A stretch of 64,000 nt of DNA from Xenorhabdus cabanillasii (GTDB lineage Bacteria; Pseudomonadota; Gammaproteobacteria; Enterobacterales; Enterobacteriaceae), in assembly GCF_003386665.1 (NCBI RefSeq), contig NZ_QTUB01000001.1, forward strand, positions 62,001 through 126,000. Reading direction: 5' to 3'. Made by a program: the position numbers and the translations under genes. Of this stretch, positions 51,842 through 60,831 are shown piece after piece. Each line of letters starts with the position of its first letter. The stretch's first letter is position 1. Under the pieces are notes generated by a model that had not been told where the DNA came from, searched no databases, and was given only the letters and a program-made list of their open reading frames with translations.

Positions 51842-52614
51842 ATACTAAGAACCTATTCAGAATATTTTAAACCTGAATAGTTTTTCATGTAAGCTGCTGG
51901 GATGAGAAAAGTTTATACCAGTGACATTAGTCGAGAAGTGTTCATGGAAATTGAACCCCTGTTGCTCAGCAATAGGAAATGTACACGCCCCAGAAAAGTC
52001 GCTGTCTACGAGGTATTTTGTGCCTTGCTATATTTGCTCAAGAGCGGTTGTCAGTGGGATATGCTGCCCAGCGATTTTCCCCCAAAAAGCACGGTTTATT
52101 ACTACTTCAAACTCTGGAAAGAAAAACCGTCAGAAACAGATCTCAGTTTGCTTGAGCAGGCTTTAAAAAAATGTCGTTGGCGAGGTCCGTATCAACCATG
52201 GTCGAAACGCCAACACCACTTTCTTGATAGTTGACTCGCAAAGTGTTAAGAACACAGACACAGCGCATAAAAAAGGATATGTCGCGGGTAAAAAGATTTC
52301 CGGCCTCAAGCGGCATATAGCCGAGGATAACCAAGGGCTTCCCCATGCTATCAAAGTATGTGACGGACAGAAAAGGTATGTTAGCGGCTTTTACTATGCA
52401 CAAGAATCCCTTACTGGTGTGAAAAATATCCTCGCTGATGGCGGTTACACGGGAGTCCCCTTCGCTGACAGTGTGAGTGAGATACTGGGAGCTACCGTCG
52501 AAATAGCCAAACGTGATGAGCTTCATACCTTCAAGGTTATCCCAAACCGGTAGGTAGTCGAGCGTTCATTTGCCTGGCTGGATAAATGCCGCCGCTTATG
52601 GAAAAACTGTGAAT
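51842..52614 (+). mobile_element. IS5-family element, 3' end lost
   Basis: Contains an IS5-type transposase in two frames and ends abruptly inside the C-terminal coding region, where IS982 sequence begins (52615-52632). The left boundary is not defined; a short dyad CTATTCAG/CTGAATAG lies at 51853-51880 upstream of the ORF. The right inverted repeat is absent. Confidence 0.65.
51902..52614 (+). pseudogene. IS5-family transposase, truncated with a nonsense codon
   Basis: First frame (51902-52234): IEPLLLSNRKCTRPRKVAVY, then SGCQWDMLPSDFPPKSTVYYYF, the N-terminal half of IS427/IS1031-like transposases. Second frame: FLIVDSQSVKNTDTAHKKGY with a catalytic Asp, then GLKRHIAEDNQGLPHAI and ADGGYTGVPFA, to HTFKVIPNR. 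There TAG replaces the Trp of RWVVERSFAWLDK, which follows in frame. The C-terminus is cut after LWKNCE. The frame change may be a normal frameshift or decay; the stop and truncation are decay. Confidence 0.85.
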
Positions 52615-53091
52615 GCTATTTAACCCGAATTCCGTTTAAGCCGTCACTGGGAAATCGTCTTCTGAGTAGAAAATTTTCAGTGACGGTTTCTTTTCTTTAA
52701 CGCAGTAAGCAATCAATCCACATAAAACGGTTAACAAAAAACCTTTTATACTTCGGTGGCGAGAATGCTCTATTTGAGAAATGTGTTTCAATTGGCCATT
52801 AATGGTTTCGATGATAAAACGCTTTAATAACATTATTCTATCCCACTCTTCCAGCACCTGTGCTTTCATATTACGGCGCTTTTTCGTGATAAAAGTCACC
52901 CCATTTTGGGCTAAATCCTCTGCTAATTCCTTGTTGAGATAACCTTTGTCACCGTAAAGACAACCTATTAGCCCTTTTGCTAATTCACGAACAGGTTCCC
53001 GATCATCCACATTACCGGGCGTCACTTTAAGCGCCAAAATTTCGCCCTGATGGTTCACAATCAAGTATAATTTGAAACCGTAAAACCATAT

Positions 53092-54162
53092 ATGGACGTC
53101 CCCCGGTTGTGCAAGCATTGAGTCGATACGGTTTGCTACCATATATCCGGCGTCATAAAGGGCTTATTTGCCCGCGCCATGATGTCATCCGCACCCTGTT
53201 TCCTTCTCAGCCGTCATCGGTATGTGACTACCTAGGTTTTACTCAGGTTATTGCAGGGCCGATAGCCGTTTTTTCATCAGTGTTTGCAAACTCGGTTAAA
53301 GCGTCTGTTTCAATTCACTTAATTCAATTAATGGATAGCAAAAGCTTTTTTCATATCATAATCAACCTCATCTGTCAGAATACGCCAGATAATTCGGGTC
53401 AGCTTGTTAGCTAAAGCAACGATGGCTTTCATGGGACCACATCGGGTAATCCGTGTTCTTAGCCACTCGCCTAAAGGATCATCCCGTTTTTGCACGCCCT
53501 GCATCATCGCTCGGGCACCATGAATAATTAACGTTCGGAGATGACGGTTGCCATGTTTGCTCAGAGAAGAAAGACGGCTTTTCCCGCCCGAACTGTGTTG
53601 CCGGGGAACCAAACCACACCAGGCTGACAACTGCCGGCCATTAGTAAATTGGGATGCGTTGACGTCACTCACGAAAGCCGCCGCAATCAGGGGACCAACA
53701 CCGGGAATAGTCAGCAAGTGCCCATACCCTGCTTGCTGACGGGAAAGTGCCGTAATTTCGTTATCCATTTCATGAATGCTGACGTTCAAATTCTGCAGAT
53801 CTTCCCACAGCGTATGCAATAAACGACGCAGCACACAAGACAGAGCATTATCACCTTCTTCCAGAATATCAGGGAGGTGTTGTTGGAGTTTCTGAATCCC
53901 CACAGGCACAATTATTCCCTGCTCAGCGAGAAAGGCCCTGATTTGATTAGCAAGAGCAGTACGCTGTTCCACCATGAGCTGACGGGCACGGCGCAGTGCT
54001 TTGATATCTTGCTGTTCTACGGTTTTGATGGGAACAAAATGGAGACCGGGCCGACAGGCCGTTTCACAGATAGCCAAGATCGTACTCATGAGATGTTCTC
54101 CCGAAATTCAGTGCATCGGATAAAAGATGGCACTATTTTCCACTGAAAAAGGGGGCGTCCAT
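53092..54162 (-). mobile_element. Second type of IS1111-group element inside IS982
   Basis: Subterminal inverted repeat ATGGACGTCCCC (53092-53103) and GGGGCGTCCAT (54152-54162), with a leftward transposase between. About 225 noncoding bases (53104-53327) follow the transposase, the position of the bridge-RNA region in this group. Total about 1.07 kb, shorter than the ~1.4 kb usual for IS1111, because the front of the transposase is deleted. Confidence 0.7.
53328..54089 (-). pseudogene. IS1111-group transposase lacking its RuvC-like domain
   Basis: A 253-residue frame. The first six residues (MSTILA) look like a natural start, but they join directly to AICETACRPGLHFVPIKT, which in full proteins lies ~90 residues in. 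The D-E-D-D catalytic domain is therefore removed by an in-frame deletion. The Tnp20-like C-terminal domain is intact: LLTIPGVGPLIAAAFVSDV, LVPRQHSSGGKSRLSSLSKHGN with the catalytic Ser region, and RTLIIHGARAM. A leftover protein could bind DNA or RNA but not catalyse; family length is ~340. Confidence 0.85.
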
Positions 54163-54700
54163 CACATCAACCCATTGAGGTTTTTCCTCGTTTTGCGATT
54201 CCCTCAAACACCTTATGACGGGGAATACGGATGTTATGGCACACTTTCAAACTTGTGGAATCAATAAAAGCGATGCCTGTGGGGTCTCCTTTTAATTGAG
54301 TCAGATAACTGCATAGCGGTACCAAGACGGCAGGGGCGGCACTGATGAAACGGGTATAACTGAGCAAAGTGGGGAAATCCTGATGGTGATATTTCCAAAT
54401 ATGCTCCAGATAAAAATGCTTAAAATTACGGTAATGCGACAGGTGGAAGAGGATCAGAATGGTCATGATTTCACTGGGATACATATGACCTTGTCGGCGA
54501 CGCAGACGGGAGCCATTATCAAGACAAAATTGCGTCCATTGTGGTATAAAAAAACGGCAAAAATCATCGACATCACAGAAGATTTCAACTAAGTTATTCA
54601 TGGCCTGTTCCCCCTCGGAGCGGTTTTTGGTGGGCACCAAAACATTGCTCCGGGAACAGGCCTCTCGTCAACTTCTTATCCAGAATTCGGGTTAAATAGC

Positions 54701-55509
54701 TATCCCCGCGTTTTGTAATACCCAGTAACCTGACTTTGCCTGCTGCTATGTTCTCTTGGGACCAGCCCCAGATAGCTGGCAAAATGGCGGCCATTTTTGA
54801 AGTCATTGCTGTCGCCCAAGGCGACCATCAGAGCCGAGTCTCCCAGCGGACCGATACCCGGCAGTGTCAGTAACCGCCCGATATCTTCCTGTTGCGCATT
54901 CAGGTGGTCGAGACGCTTATCCAGTTCCTTCAGACGCGGCTGCTGTTCTTTGAGTTCAAACAGCAGTTCCTGAAACAGTTCGCGGCTCATTGGGGTCAGG
55001 TCATTTTCCACGTTTTCCAGATGGTCAGGCAAACATTGCTCCACCTTATGAGCGCTTTCCGGGATGGCAAGGCCATATTCCAAGCCCAATCCCCGGCACT
55101 GATTAATCAGCGCCGTTCTGTTTTTCATTAACTGCTGGCGAACCCGAGGCAAACACTGAATATCCTGTGGTGCCTGTGTTTTTTCCGGGACATAACGCAT
55201 CCCCGGACGACTGTCTACTTCCACAATAGCCATAGCATCATTGTTATCATTTTTGCTGCCCATTCTGAATGGGGCGACATATTGGGGACTGATTTGTTTC
55301 ACTTCGTGACCAAAGCGTTTAAATTGGCGACTCCAGTAGCTTGCACTGCCATACTCCTCCATCACAATTTTTGAAGGAGGCTGTTACGCAATAAAAGCGA
55401 TCCGTTTATTGCGTGAAACCCCCGTATTTTTAATCACTTTGCCAAGCGGGGACGTAATATGTACTTGAAACACTCGCTTTGCCAGATCAATTCCGATAAC
55501 TTGTTCCAT
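54701..55509 (-). pseudogene. IS1111-group transposase, copy 2, nonsense and truncated
   Basis: From ATG 55509: MEQVIGIDLAKRVFQVHI, then FIA followed by TAA where copy 1 has CAA, then QPPSKIVMEEYGSASYW. The complete catalytic stretch absent from copy 1 follows (SPQYVAPFRMGSKNDNNDAM). Two bases are lost in the REHSSGGK motif (read REHSSRQS), which shifts the frame before the join with IS982. The two copies are otherwise nearly identical and complement each other's deletions, so the parent element can be reconstructed from them. Confidence 0.88.
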
Positions 55510-55586
55510 TGGACACCTCTTCATATTTTTGCTGATGTCTTCAGCATGGCTCACTGAAGCCATTTTGAGGAGGTGTCCATTTCATT
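54701..55586 (-). mobile_element. IS1111-group element, copy 2 (5' part only)
   Basis: Inverse copy of the element at 50641. The left end AATGAAATGG then ACACCTCC is read leftward from 55586. The element stops at 54701, where IS982 begins, so the 3' part of the transposase and the structured noncoding end are missing. Only 33 bases separate it from the trmL start. Confidence 0.75.
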
Positions 55587-55619
55587 AATTCGGGTTATTT
55601 ATAAAAATTTACTCAAACC

Positions 55620-56123
55620 ATGCCATACATCGTCCTATTCGAACCAGAAATTCCGCCTAATACGGGTAATATTATCCGCCTGTGTGCCAACACAGGCTGT
55701 CAGCTCCATTTAATCCAGCCTTTAGGTTTCACATGGGATGACAAACGATTGCGTCGTGCGGGGCTGGATTATCACGAGTTCGCTAACATCAAACAGCACC
55801 ACAATTACCAAGCATTTCTGGAAAGTGAAGGATTCAGTCCAATCAATTCACGATCTCCTTCCGGAGCACGTCTATTTGCTTTAACCACAAAAGGCACTCC
55901 AGCACACAGTAATGTGAGTTATCGTGATGGTGATTATTTAATGTTTGGTCCAGAAACCCGTGGATTGCCAGCTTACGTGCTAGATAACATGCCTCCTGAG
56001 CAGAAGATAAGGATCCCCATGCTGCCGGATAGCCGCAGCATGAATCTTTCTAATTCTGTGTCGGTAGTCGTGTTTGAAGCGTGGCGACAACTGGGTTATC
56101 CAGGTGCGCTGTTACGGGATTAA
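55620..56123 (+). CDS. trmL: tRNA (cytidine(34)/uridine(34)-2'-O)-methyltransferase TrmL
   Basis: A 167-residue SPOUT methyltransferase that methylates the ribose of the wobble base in two leucine tRNAs. Conserved [22 protein letters not shown] at the start, [16 protein letters not shown] (cofactor knot) and [16 protein letters not shown] near the end. Slightly longer than the E. coli protein (157) through an insertion around [11 protein letters not shown]. No clear ribosome-binding site precedes the ATG, and the upstream flank is insertion-sequence debris, so its native promoter may have been displaced. Followed by a good terminator. Confidence 0.95.
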   Translation: MPYIVLFEPEIPPNTGNIIRLCANTGCQLHLIQPLGFTWDDKRLRRAGLDYHEFANIKQHHNYQAFLESEGFSPINSRSPSGARLFALTTKGTPAHSNVSYRDGDYLMFGPETRGLPAYVLDNMPPEQKIRIPMLPDSRSMNLSNSVSVVVFEAWRQLGYPGALLRD

Positions 56124-56128
56124 AATAT

Positions 56129-56158
56129 AGCACTCAGCGCCATTAGACGCTGAGTGCT
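56129..56158. terminator. Bidirectional terminator between trmL and cysE
   Basis: AGCACTCAGCG (56129-56139) pairs perfectly with CGCTGAGTGCT (56148-56158), with an 8-base loop, between convergent genes. T/A-rich flanks are modest. Confidence 0.8.
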
Positions 56159-56190
56159 GTTAATTCTGTATTACCAAAAGAGAAGAGTTT

Positions 56191-57027
56191 TTAAATCCCA
56201 TCTCCATTCTCAAACCCATTATTCATTCCGTTGAAATGCTGGTTCATATCCAGTGATGGCTTCTCGCTTTCCGGTTTACCAACAATTCGCGCTGGTACAC
56301 CTGCCACGGTGGTATGCGGTGGCACTGGTCTTAATACAACTGAGCCCGCACCAATCTTCGCACCGCGCCCAATTTCTATGTTGCCGAGAATTTTTGAACC
56401 GGCACCAATCATCACCCCTTCACGCACTTTAGGATGACGATCCCCACACGCTTTGCCTGTACCACCGAGAGTCACGGATTGCAGGATAGAAACATCATTC
56501 TCAACTACTGCGGTTTCACCAATGACAATTCCTGTTGCGTGGTCAAGCATAATGCCACAGCCAATTTTCGCGGCGGGGTGGATATCCACGCCAAAAGAAA
56601 CGGAGATCTGGTTTTGCATGTAAATCGCCAGAGCTTTGCGATCTTGCTTCCACAGCCAATGTGCGATGCGATATGCTTGCAGCGCATGAAAACCTTTCAG
56701 ATAAAGCAGAGGGGTGGAGTATTTGTCGACAGCAGGATCGCGTAATCGGACTGCTTTGATATCACGAGCTGCCGATTCGATCATCTTTGGTTCACTGCTG
56801 TAAGCATCTTCAACAACTTCTCTGACCGCAATCGCCGGCATAATCGGTGTCGCCAGTTTATTTGCCAGCATATAGCTCAAGGCACTGCCAAGATTTTCAT
56901 GCTTGAGTAATGTCGCGTGAAAAAAACTGGCTAACATTGGTTCACAATCCGCCAGAGCTCTTGCCTCATTTTTTATATTTTTCCAGACTTCACTCAGTTC
57001 TTCTCGAGACATATCAATCATTCTCAT
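56191..57027 (-). CDS. cysE: Serine O-acetyltransferase
   Basis: 278 residues; E. coli CysE has 273, and the match begins at the internal Met (MSREELSEVW, ATG 57012), so five N-terminal residues may not be real. A helical N-terminal domain (ADCEPMLASFFHATLLKHENLG) and a left-handed beta-helix (DIHPAAKIGCGIMLDHATGIVIGE, then LGGTGKACGDRHPKV, with catalytic His/Asp) are followed by the C-terminal tail that binds cysteine synthase and cysteine. It makes O-acetylserine, the cysteine precursor. Last gene of the leftward secB-gpsA-cysE set. Confidence 0.96.
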   Translation of the reverse strand: MRMIDMSREELSEVWKNIKNEARALADCEPMLASFFHATLLKHENLGSALSYMLANKLATPIMPAIAVREVVEDAYSSEPKMIESAARDIKAVRLRDPAVDKYSTPLLYLKGFHALQAYRIAHWLWKQDRKALAIYMQNQISVSFGVDIHPAAKIGCGIMLDHATGIVIGETAVVENDVSILQSVTLGGTGKACGDRHPKVREGVMIGAGSKILGNIEIGRGAKIGAGSVVLRPVPPHTTVAGVPARIVGKPESEKPSLDMNQHFNGMNNGFENGDGI

Positions 57028-57070
57028 GTGATTGTTTTCTACCCTCTCTGAGGAGGCGATTTTAATCTAA

Positions 57071-58090
57071 TTAAGCGCGGGAATTTTCTCCTTCATCCCT
57101 TGTAGCTCTTCCCAATAATGCCTGAGCTGCTTCGATTACATTTTTATTGCGATACAATATCTGGTAGATTTGCTCTGTGATAGGCATTTCAACCCCGACC
57201 CGTTTGGCTAATGCCCGGACTTCTTTTGTATTACGATACCCTTCAACAATCTGCCCTATTTCACGCTGTGCAGCGTCAACATTGATTCCCTGTCCCAACA
57301 TCATACCGAAGCGGCGGTTGCGGGATTGGTTATCAGTACAGGTCAGCACTAAATCACCTAATCCAGCCATTCCCATGAATGTGGATGGATCAGCGCCTAA
57401 GGCAGCACCAAGGCGGCTCATCTCCGCTAATCCACGGGTAATTAATGCAGTGCGAGCGTTGGCACCGAACCCCATGCCATCTGAAATCCCGGCTCCAATA
57501 GCAATCACGTTCTTGATTGCACCACCCAGTTGCACGCCAATAAAATCAGGGTTTTTGTACACACGGAAGCTTTTACCACAATGGAAAAGCTGCTGGAGTT
57601 CTTCTCCAAATTCAGGAGTTGTCGCAGATACCGCAATTGCTGTCGGTAAACCAGCAGCCAGCTCTTTCGCAAATGTCGGGCCAGAGACTACCGCCAATGG
57701 GATTTCATTACCTAATATCTCACGCGCCACATCCTGCAATAAACGACCCGTTTCCGCTTCAAGGCCTTTAGTGGCCCAAACAATACGAGAGTCTGGCTGT
57801 AAATGCGGTTTTATCTGCTGTAAAACATCGCCAAAGACATGGCTGGGAACCACAATCAGAATATTACGGCTGGCTGATACAGCACTTTTTAGATCGGTTT
57901 CAAGCTGTAAGTTATCAGGGAAAGAAACATCCGGTAAAAATGCCTGATTACAACGGGCTTGTTGCAAGGCATGGACATGTGCGGGGTTATGGCCCCAAAG
58001 CACAACATTATGTCCATTACGGGCCAGTGTAATGGCTAAAGCGGTGCCGTATGAACCGGCACCGATTACTGTCATAGAAGCAGTATTCAT
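57071..58090 (-). CDS. gpsA: Glycerol-3-phosphate dehydrogenase (NAD(P)+)
   Basis: 339 residues, the E. coli length. N-terminal Rossmann motif [17 protein letters not shown] (8-24), [48 protein letters not shown] with the catalytic Lys, and [10 protein letters not shown]. It reduces dihydroxyacetone phosphate to sn-glycerol-3-phosphate for phospholipid synthesis. The start codon shares one base with the secB stop, showing coupling; cysE follows after 43 bases. Confidence 0.97.
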   Translation of the reverse strand: MNTASMTVIGAGSYGTALAITLARNGHNVVLWGHNPAHVHALQQARCNQAFLPDVSFPDNLQLETDLKSAVSASRNILIVVPSHVFGDVLQQIKPHLQPDSRIVWATKGLEAETGRLLQDVAREILGNEIPLAVVSGPTFAKELAAGLPTAIAVSATTPEFGEELQQLFHCGKSFRVYKNPDFIGVQLGGAIKNVIAIGAGISDGMGFGANARTALITRGLAEMSRLGAALGADPSTFMGMAGLGDLVLTCTDNQSRNRRFGMMLGQGINVDAAQREIGQIVEGYRNTKEVRALAKRVGVEMPITEQIYQILYRNKNVIEAAQALLGRATRDEGENSRA

Positions 58091-58560
58091 TAAGCTTCCT
58101 GTGTTGCCTCATCAGACTGAGAATCAGCCTGCTGTTGCAGGTAATTCATGAACAAAGCATCAAAGTTAACGGGTGCCAGGTTCAATTGTGGGAATGTACC
58201 ACGACCCACCAGGTTAGTGATGCATTCACGGGCATATGGGAACAAAATATTCGGGCAATATGCACCTAAGCAGTGCGCCAGTTGAGTTCCTTCAATACCA
58301 TCAATAGAGAAAATACCAGCCTGCTGAACTTCGCACAAGAACGCGGTTTCTTCTCCTAGTGTCGCCGTGACAGTGACACGCAGAACAACTTCATAGACTC
58401 CCTGAACTAACTCACTGGAAGCGGTATCCAGATCTAATTTAACCTCTGGCTGCCATTCCTGTTGGAAAATTTGAGGTGCCTTAGGTGATTCGAAAGAAAT
58501 GTCTTTCGTATATACACGTTGGATCTGGAAAGCCATTTCAGTATTGTTTTGTTCTGACAT
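58090..58560 (-). CDS. secB: Export chaperone SecB
   Basis: A 156-residue acidic chaperone that holds presecretory proteins unfolded and hands them to SecA. Typical strings: [63 protein letters not shown] and [37 protein letters not shown]. Length and sequence are as in other Enterobacterales. In E. coli grxC lies between secB and yibN; here only 130 bp separate them and no glutaredoxin is present. Confidence 0.97.
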   Translation of the reverse strand: MSEQNNTEMAFQIQRVYTKDISFESPKAPQIFQQEWQPEVKLDLDTASSELVQGVYEVVLRVTVTATLGEETAFLCEVQQAGIFSIDGIEGTQLAHCLGAYCPNILFPYARECITNLVGRGTFPQLNLAPVNFDALFMNYLQQQADSQSDEATQEA

Positions 58561-58690
58561 AATAATTTTTACCTTTTGATACGTCCTTATTAAACCTTGA
58601 TAATGTAAGTATACTCTTCATCTTTCAGGTTGCAGCTTTGTTGGCCGCATCTAAAATCTATTGGGTATATACTGCTTACATCTCCATTCG

Positions 58691-59140
58691 TTATTTCTTG
58701 CCTCGGGATAATGGTAGGTTTTCACCTGTCCACCCGGCAATTCCCTCTTTCAGGGTATAAACTTGTTCAAAGCCTGCTTTCACCAGATTCTCAGCCGGTG
58801 TTTTAGATTCCAGTCCATTCGCTGAAACAATGATCACAGGCTGTTTTTTATGTTTTTCCAACTCACCCAGATTATTTTCTTTAATCTCAGATGGTGTCAG
58901 GTTAACAGAACCAATGATATGCCCTCTGCGGAAATCGTCACGAGAGCGTAAATCAACGACGATAGCATCTTCCTTATTGATTAAATGGATGACCTGTGTG
59001 CGAGTGATATCTTTACTCTTGGAGAATACACTTTTTACTGTCAGGACAATGACAGCCACCAACAGGGCGATCCAAACAAGGCTCAGGATCGTGTTCCGGC
59101 TAATAAATTGCATGATTTCTTGCAGCATGGAGGGCAACAA
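58691..59140 (-). CDS. yibN: Rhodanese-like membrane protein YibN, lacking the catalytic Cys
   Basis: A 149-residue protein: one N-terminal membrane helix (about 16-35) and a rhodanese fold ([28 protein letters not shown], then [12 protein letters not shown]). At the active-site loop, where E. coli YibN has a Cys (as I recall it, GMQCQEP), this protein reads GLESKTP, so the Cys is Ser and sulfur transfer is not expected. A structural or membrane-protein role is more likely. Divergent from envC; gpmM, between them in E. coli, is absent. Confidence 0.9.
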   Translation of the reverse strand: MLPSMLQEIMQFISRNTILSLVWIALLVAVIVLTVKSVFSKSKDITRTQVIHLINKEDAIVVDLRSRDDFRRGHIIGSVNLTPSEIKENNLGELEKHKKQPVIIVSANGLESKTPAENLVKAGFEQVYTLKEGIAGWTGENLPLSRGKK

Positions 59141-59506
59141 CTCCCATTAGTTAATAACAAAAATCTAAGGTAACAGAGTATACCTGTGTGTTGTGTCAAT
59201 TACAGCCAATTAGCATCAACCTAATGCAGATTTTGCGGAGAGTTTCGAGAAAAAATAAAAAATCCCCGCTAATCACTTGATTGTCATACATCATTAAAAT
59301 ATTTCATGCCAAACTGGACATATGCGGGATCTTCGATAATAAATGAGCTAAGTTAACTAAAATTTATATTATGGTTCGAAAAGATAAAAAAACAGGCCGT
59401 TCTCTGGTCAGAGGCAATTCCACATGAAATAATCGGACGCGACAGGCATATGCATATATAGGCAAGCACTATAAATATAGTAGAGCGTGGCAAGGTATTG
59501 AATCAA
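59141..59506. promoter_or_regulatory. Divergent yibN/envC intergenic region
   Basis: 366 bp with no open gene and no trace of gpmM that I can see. A promoter-like TATAAATATAG lies at 59471-59481, about 26 bp before the envC ATG, but no clear -35 was assigned. No RNA gene was seen. Confidence 0.4.
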
Positions 59507-60814
59507 ATGGCTGATAATAAGGATTTCAAAAGCTGTAATCATCGGCAGAAGCGGAAACAGTGGCAACCAAGAAACGGAGCTTTACTGTTCTGTGCCTTAT
59601 TGTTTGTTTTTTTCTGCACGGAAGCCTTTGCCAATCAAATTTCAGAAAATAAAAACCAACTCAGAGATATTCAACAGGATATTGCTGAGAAAGAGAAAAG
59701 CGTCAAACAACAACAACAACAACGCACAGAGCTCCTCAACCAGCTCAAGGAGCAAGAGGGGACAATTTCAGAAGTCGGGCGTTCCCTCCATAGTACACAA
59801 GTCCACCTGAATAAGCTGGGGAATGAAATTTCGTCATTGACGAAAGGTATTAACCGTTTGCAAATGCAGCAAAAAGAGCAGCGTCAGCTACTTGCCAGCC
59901 AATTAGATGCCGCATTCCGGCAAGGGAATCATCAGGGTTTAGAATTATTGTTTAATGGCCCGGAAACACAGCGTAAAGAACGCATACTCGCTTATTACAG
60001 TTATCTGAATCAGGCTCGTCAGGAAACTATCACTAAACTGCAAAAAACAACCGACAGGCTTAACCAACAAAAAAAGCTGCAACAAGAAAAACTGATTGAA
60101 CAACAAGCGTTACTCAGCAACAAAAAGCAACAAAAGCAAAAAATGGAAGTTGTCCGTTCTGCCCGGCAAAAAACGCTGACTGTACTTGAATCTTCATTGA
60201 AGAAAGATCAACAAAGTCTGGCTGAGCTTCGGCAGAACGAAACTCGCCTGCGTAACAAAATTACTAAAGCAGAACGGGAAGCCAAAGCCCGTGCTGAACG
60301 TGAAGCGCGTGAAGCTGCACGTGTCCGTGCGCAAATAGCAGTCAAACAGAAACAGGCTCAACAAAAAGGCTCCAGTTATAAACCAACAGAAGATGAACGC
60401 GCACTTATGGCGCGAACAGGTGGGCTTGGCCGCCCTGCCGGGCAAGCAACCTGGCCTGTACGTGGCCGAATTATTCACAGCTTCGGGGAAACAATACAAG
60501 GCGAGTTACGCTGGAAAGGTATGGTTATTGCCGCAGCCGAAGGCACGGAAGTTAAAGCAATTTCAGATGGCCGGGTATTACTGGCAGACTGGTTACAGGG
60601 CTATGGTCTGGTTGTCGTGATTGAACACGGTAAGGGAGATATGAGCATTTATGGCTATAACCAAAGCCTGTTGGTTAGTGTTGGTCAGCAAGTCCGGGCA
60701 GGCCAGCCGATAGCTCTGGTTGGTAGCAGCGGGGGGCAACAGCAACCTTCATTATACTTTGAGATCCGTCGTCAGGGACGTACTGTCAATCCATTACCGT
60801 GGTTAGGAAGATAA
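59507..60814 (+). CDS. envC: Murein hydrolase activator EnvC
   Basis: About 435 residues. An N-terminal signal/anchor helix (near 25-45, LLFCALLFVFFCTEAFA), long coiled coils rich in Gln/Lys/Glu (about 45-290) that bind FtsEX, and a C-terminal degenerate LytM domain (GLGRPAGQATWPVRGRIIHSFGE, then DGRVLLADWLQGYGLVVVIEHG and GRTVNPLPWLG). It activates amidases AmiA and AmiB at the division site. ATG 59507 is preferred to the TTG 59498, given AAGG at suitable distance. Slightly longer than E. coli (419). Overlaps or abuts yibQ, as usual. Confidence 0.95.
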   Translation: MADNKDFKSCNHRQKRKQWQPRNGALLFCALLFVFFCTEAFANQISENKNQLRDIQQDIAEKEKSVKQQQQQRTELLNQLKEQEGTISEVGRSLHSTQVHLNKLGNEISSLTKGINRLQMQQKEQRQLLASQLDAAFRQGNHQGLELLFNGPETQRKERILAYYSYLNQARQETITKLQKTTDRLNQQKKLQQEKLIEQQALLSNKKQQKQKMEVVRSARQKTLTVLESSLKKDQQSLAELRQNETRLRNKITKAEREAKARAEREAREAARVRAQIAVKQKQAQQKGSSYKPTEDERALMARTGGLGRPAGQATWPVRGRIIHSFGETIQGELRWKGMVIAAAEGTEVKAISDGRVLLADWLQGYGLVVVIEHGKGDMSIYGYNQSLLVSVGQQVRAGQPIALVGSSGGQQQPSLYFEIRRQGRTVNPLPWLGR

Positions 60815-60831
60815 GAAAAGGAAATATAACC

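Larger units (their letters stand above)
52636..54598 (-). pseudogene. IS982-family transposase, interrupted
   Basis: The N-terminal part from ATG 54598 (MNNLVEIFCDVDDFCRFFIP, then HMYPSEIMTILILFHLS, FIDSTSLKVCHNIRIP with catalytic Asp, and AKRGKTSMG) ends at 54167. The C-terminal part resumes at WFYGFKLYLIVNHQGE (about 53090) and runs through CLYGDKGYL (Asp), FITKKRRNMK and KRFIIETINGQLKHI (Glu) to the stop at 52636. Joining the two at GKTSMG/WFYGF restores a continuous DDE transposase of roughly 290 residues, so only the insertion disables it. Confidence 0.88.
52622..54693 (-). mobile_element. IS982-family element split by an IS1111 insertion
   Basis: Inverted ends AACCCGAATTC (52622-52632) and GAATTCGGGTT (54683-54693) enclose a leftward IS982 transposase gene interrupted near 53092-54166. 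The left flank is a truncated IS5 gene and the right flank a truncated IS1111 gene, so no target duplication is present. GCTATTT lies next to both ends in inverse orientation, making an 18-base outer inverted repeat. The flanks suggest rearrangement after insertion. Confidence 0.75.

Noticed and set aside
50641..55586. Composite transposon bounded by two IS1111 copies
   Set aside because: IS1111-group elements do not form classical composites, both copies are dead, and the interior is only other insertion sequences in a nested, rearranged order.
60799..60831. Upstream GTG start for yibQ overlapping the end of envC
   Set aside because: No ribosome-binding site at the right distance, whereas AAAGGAA precedes GTG 60832.
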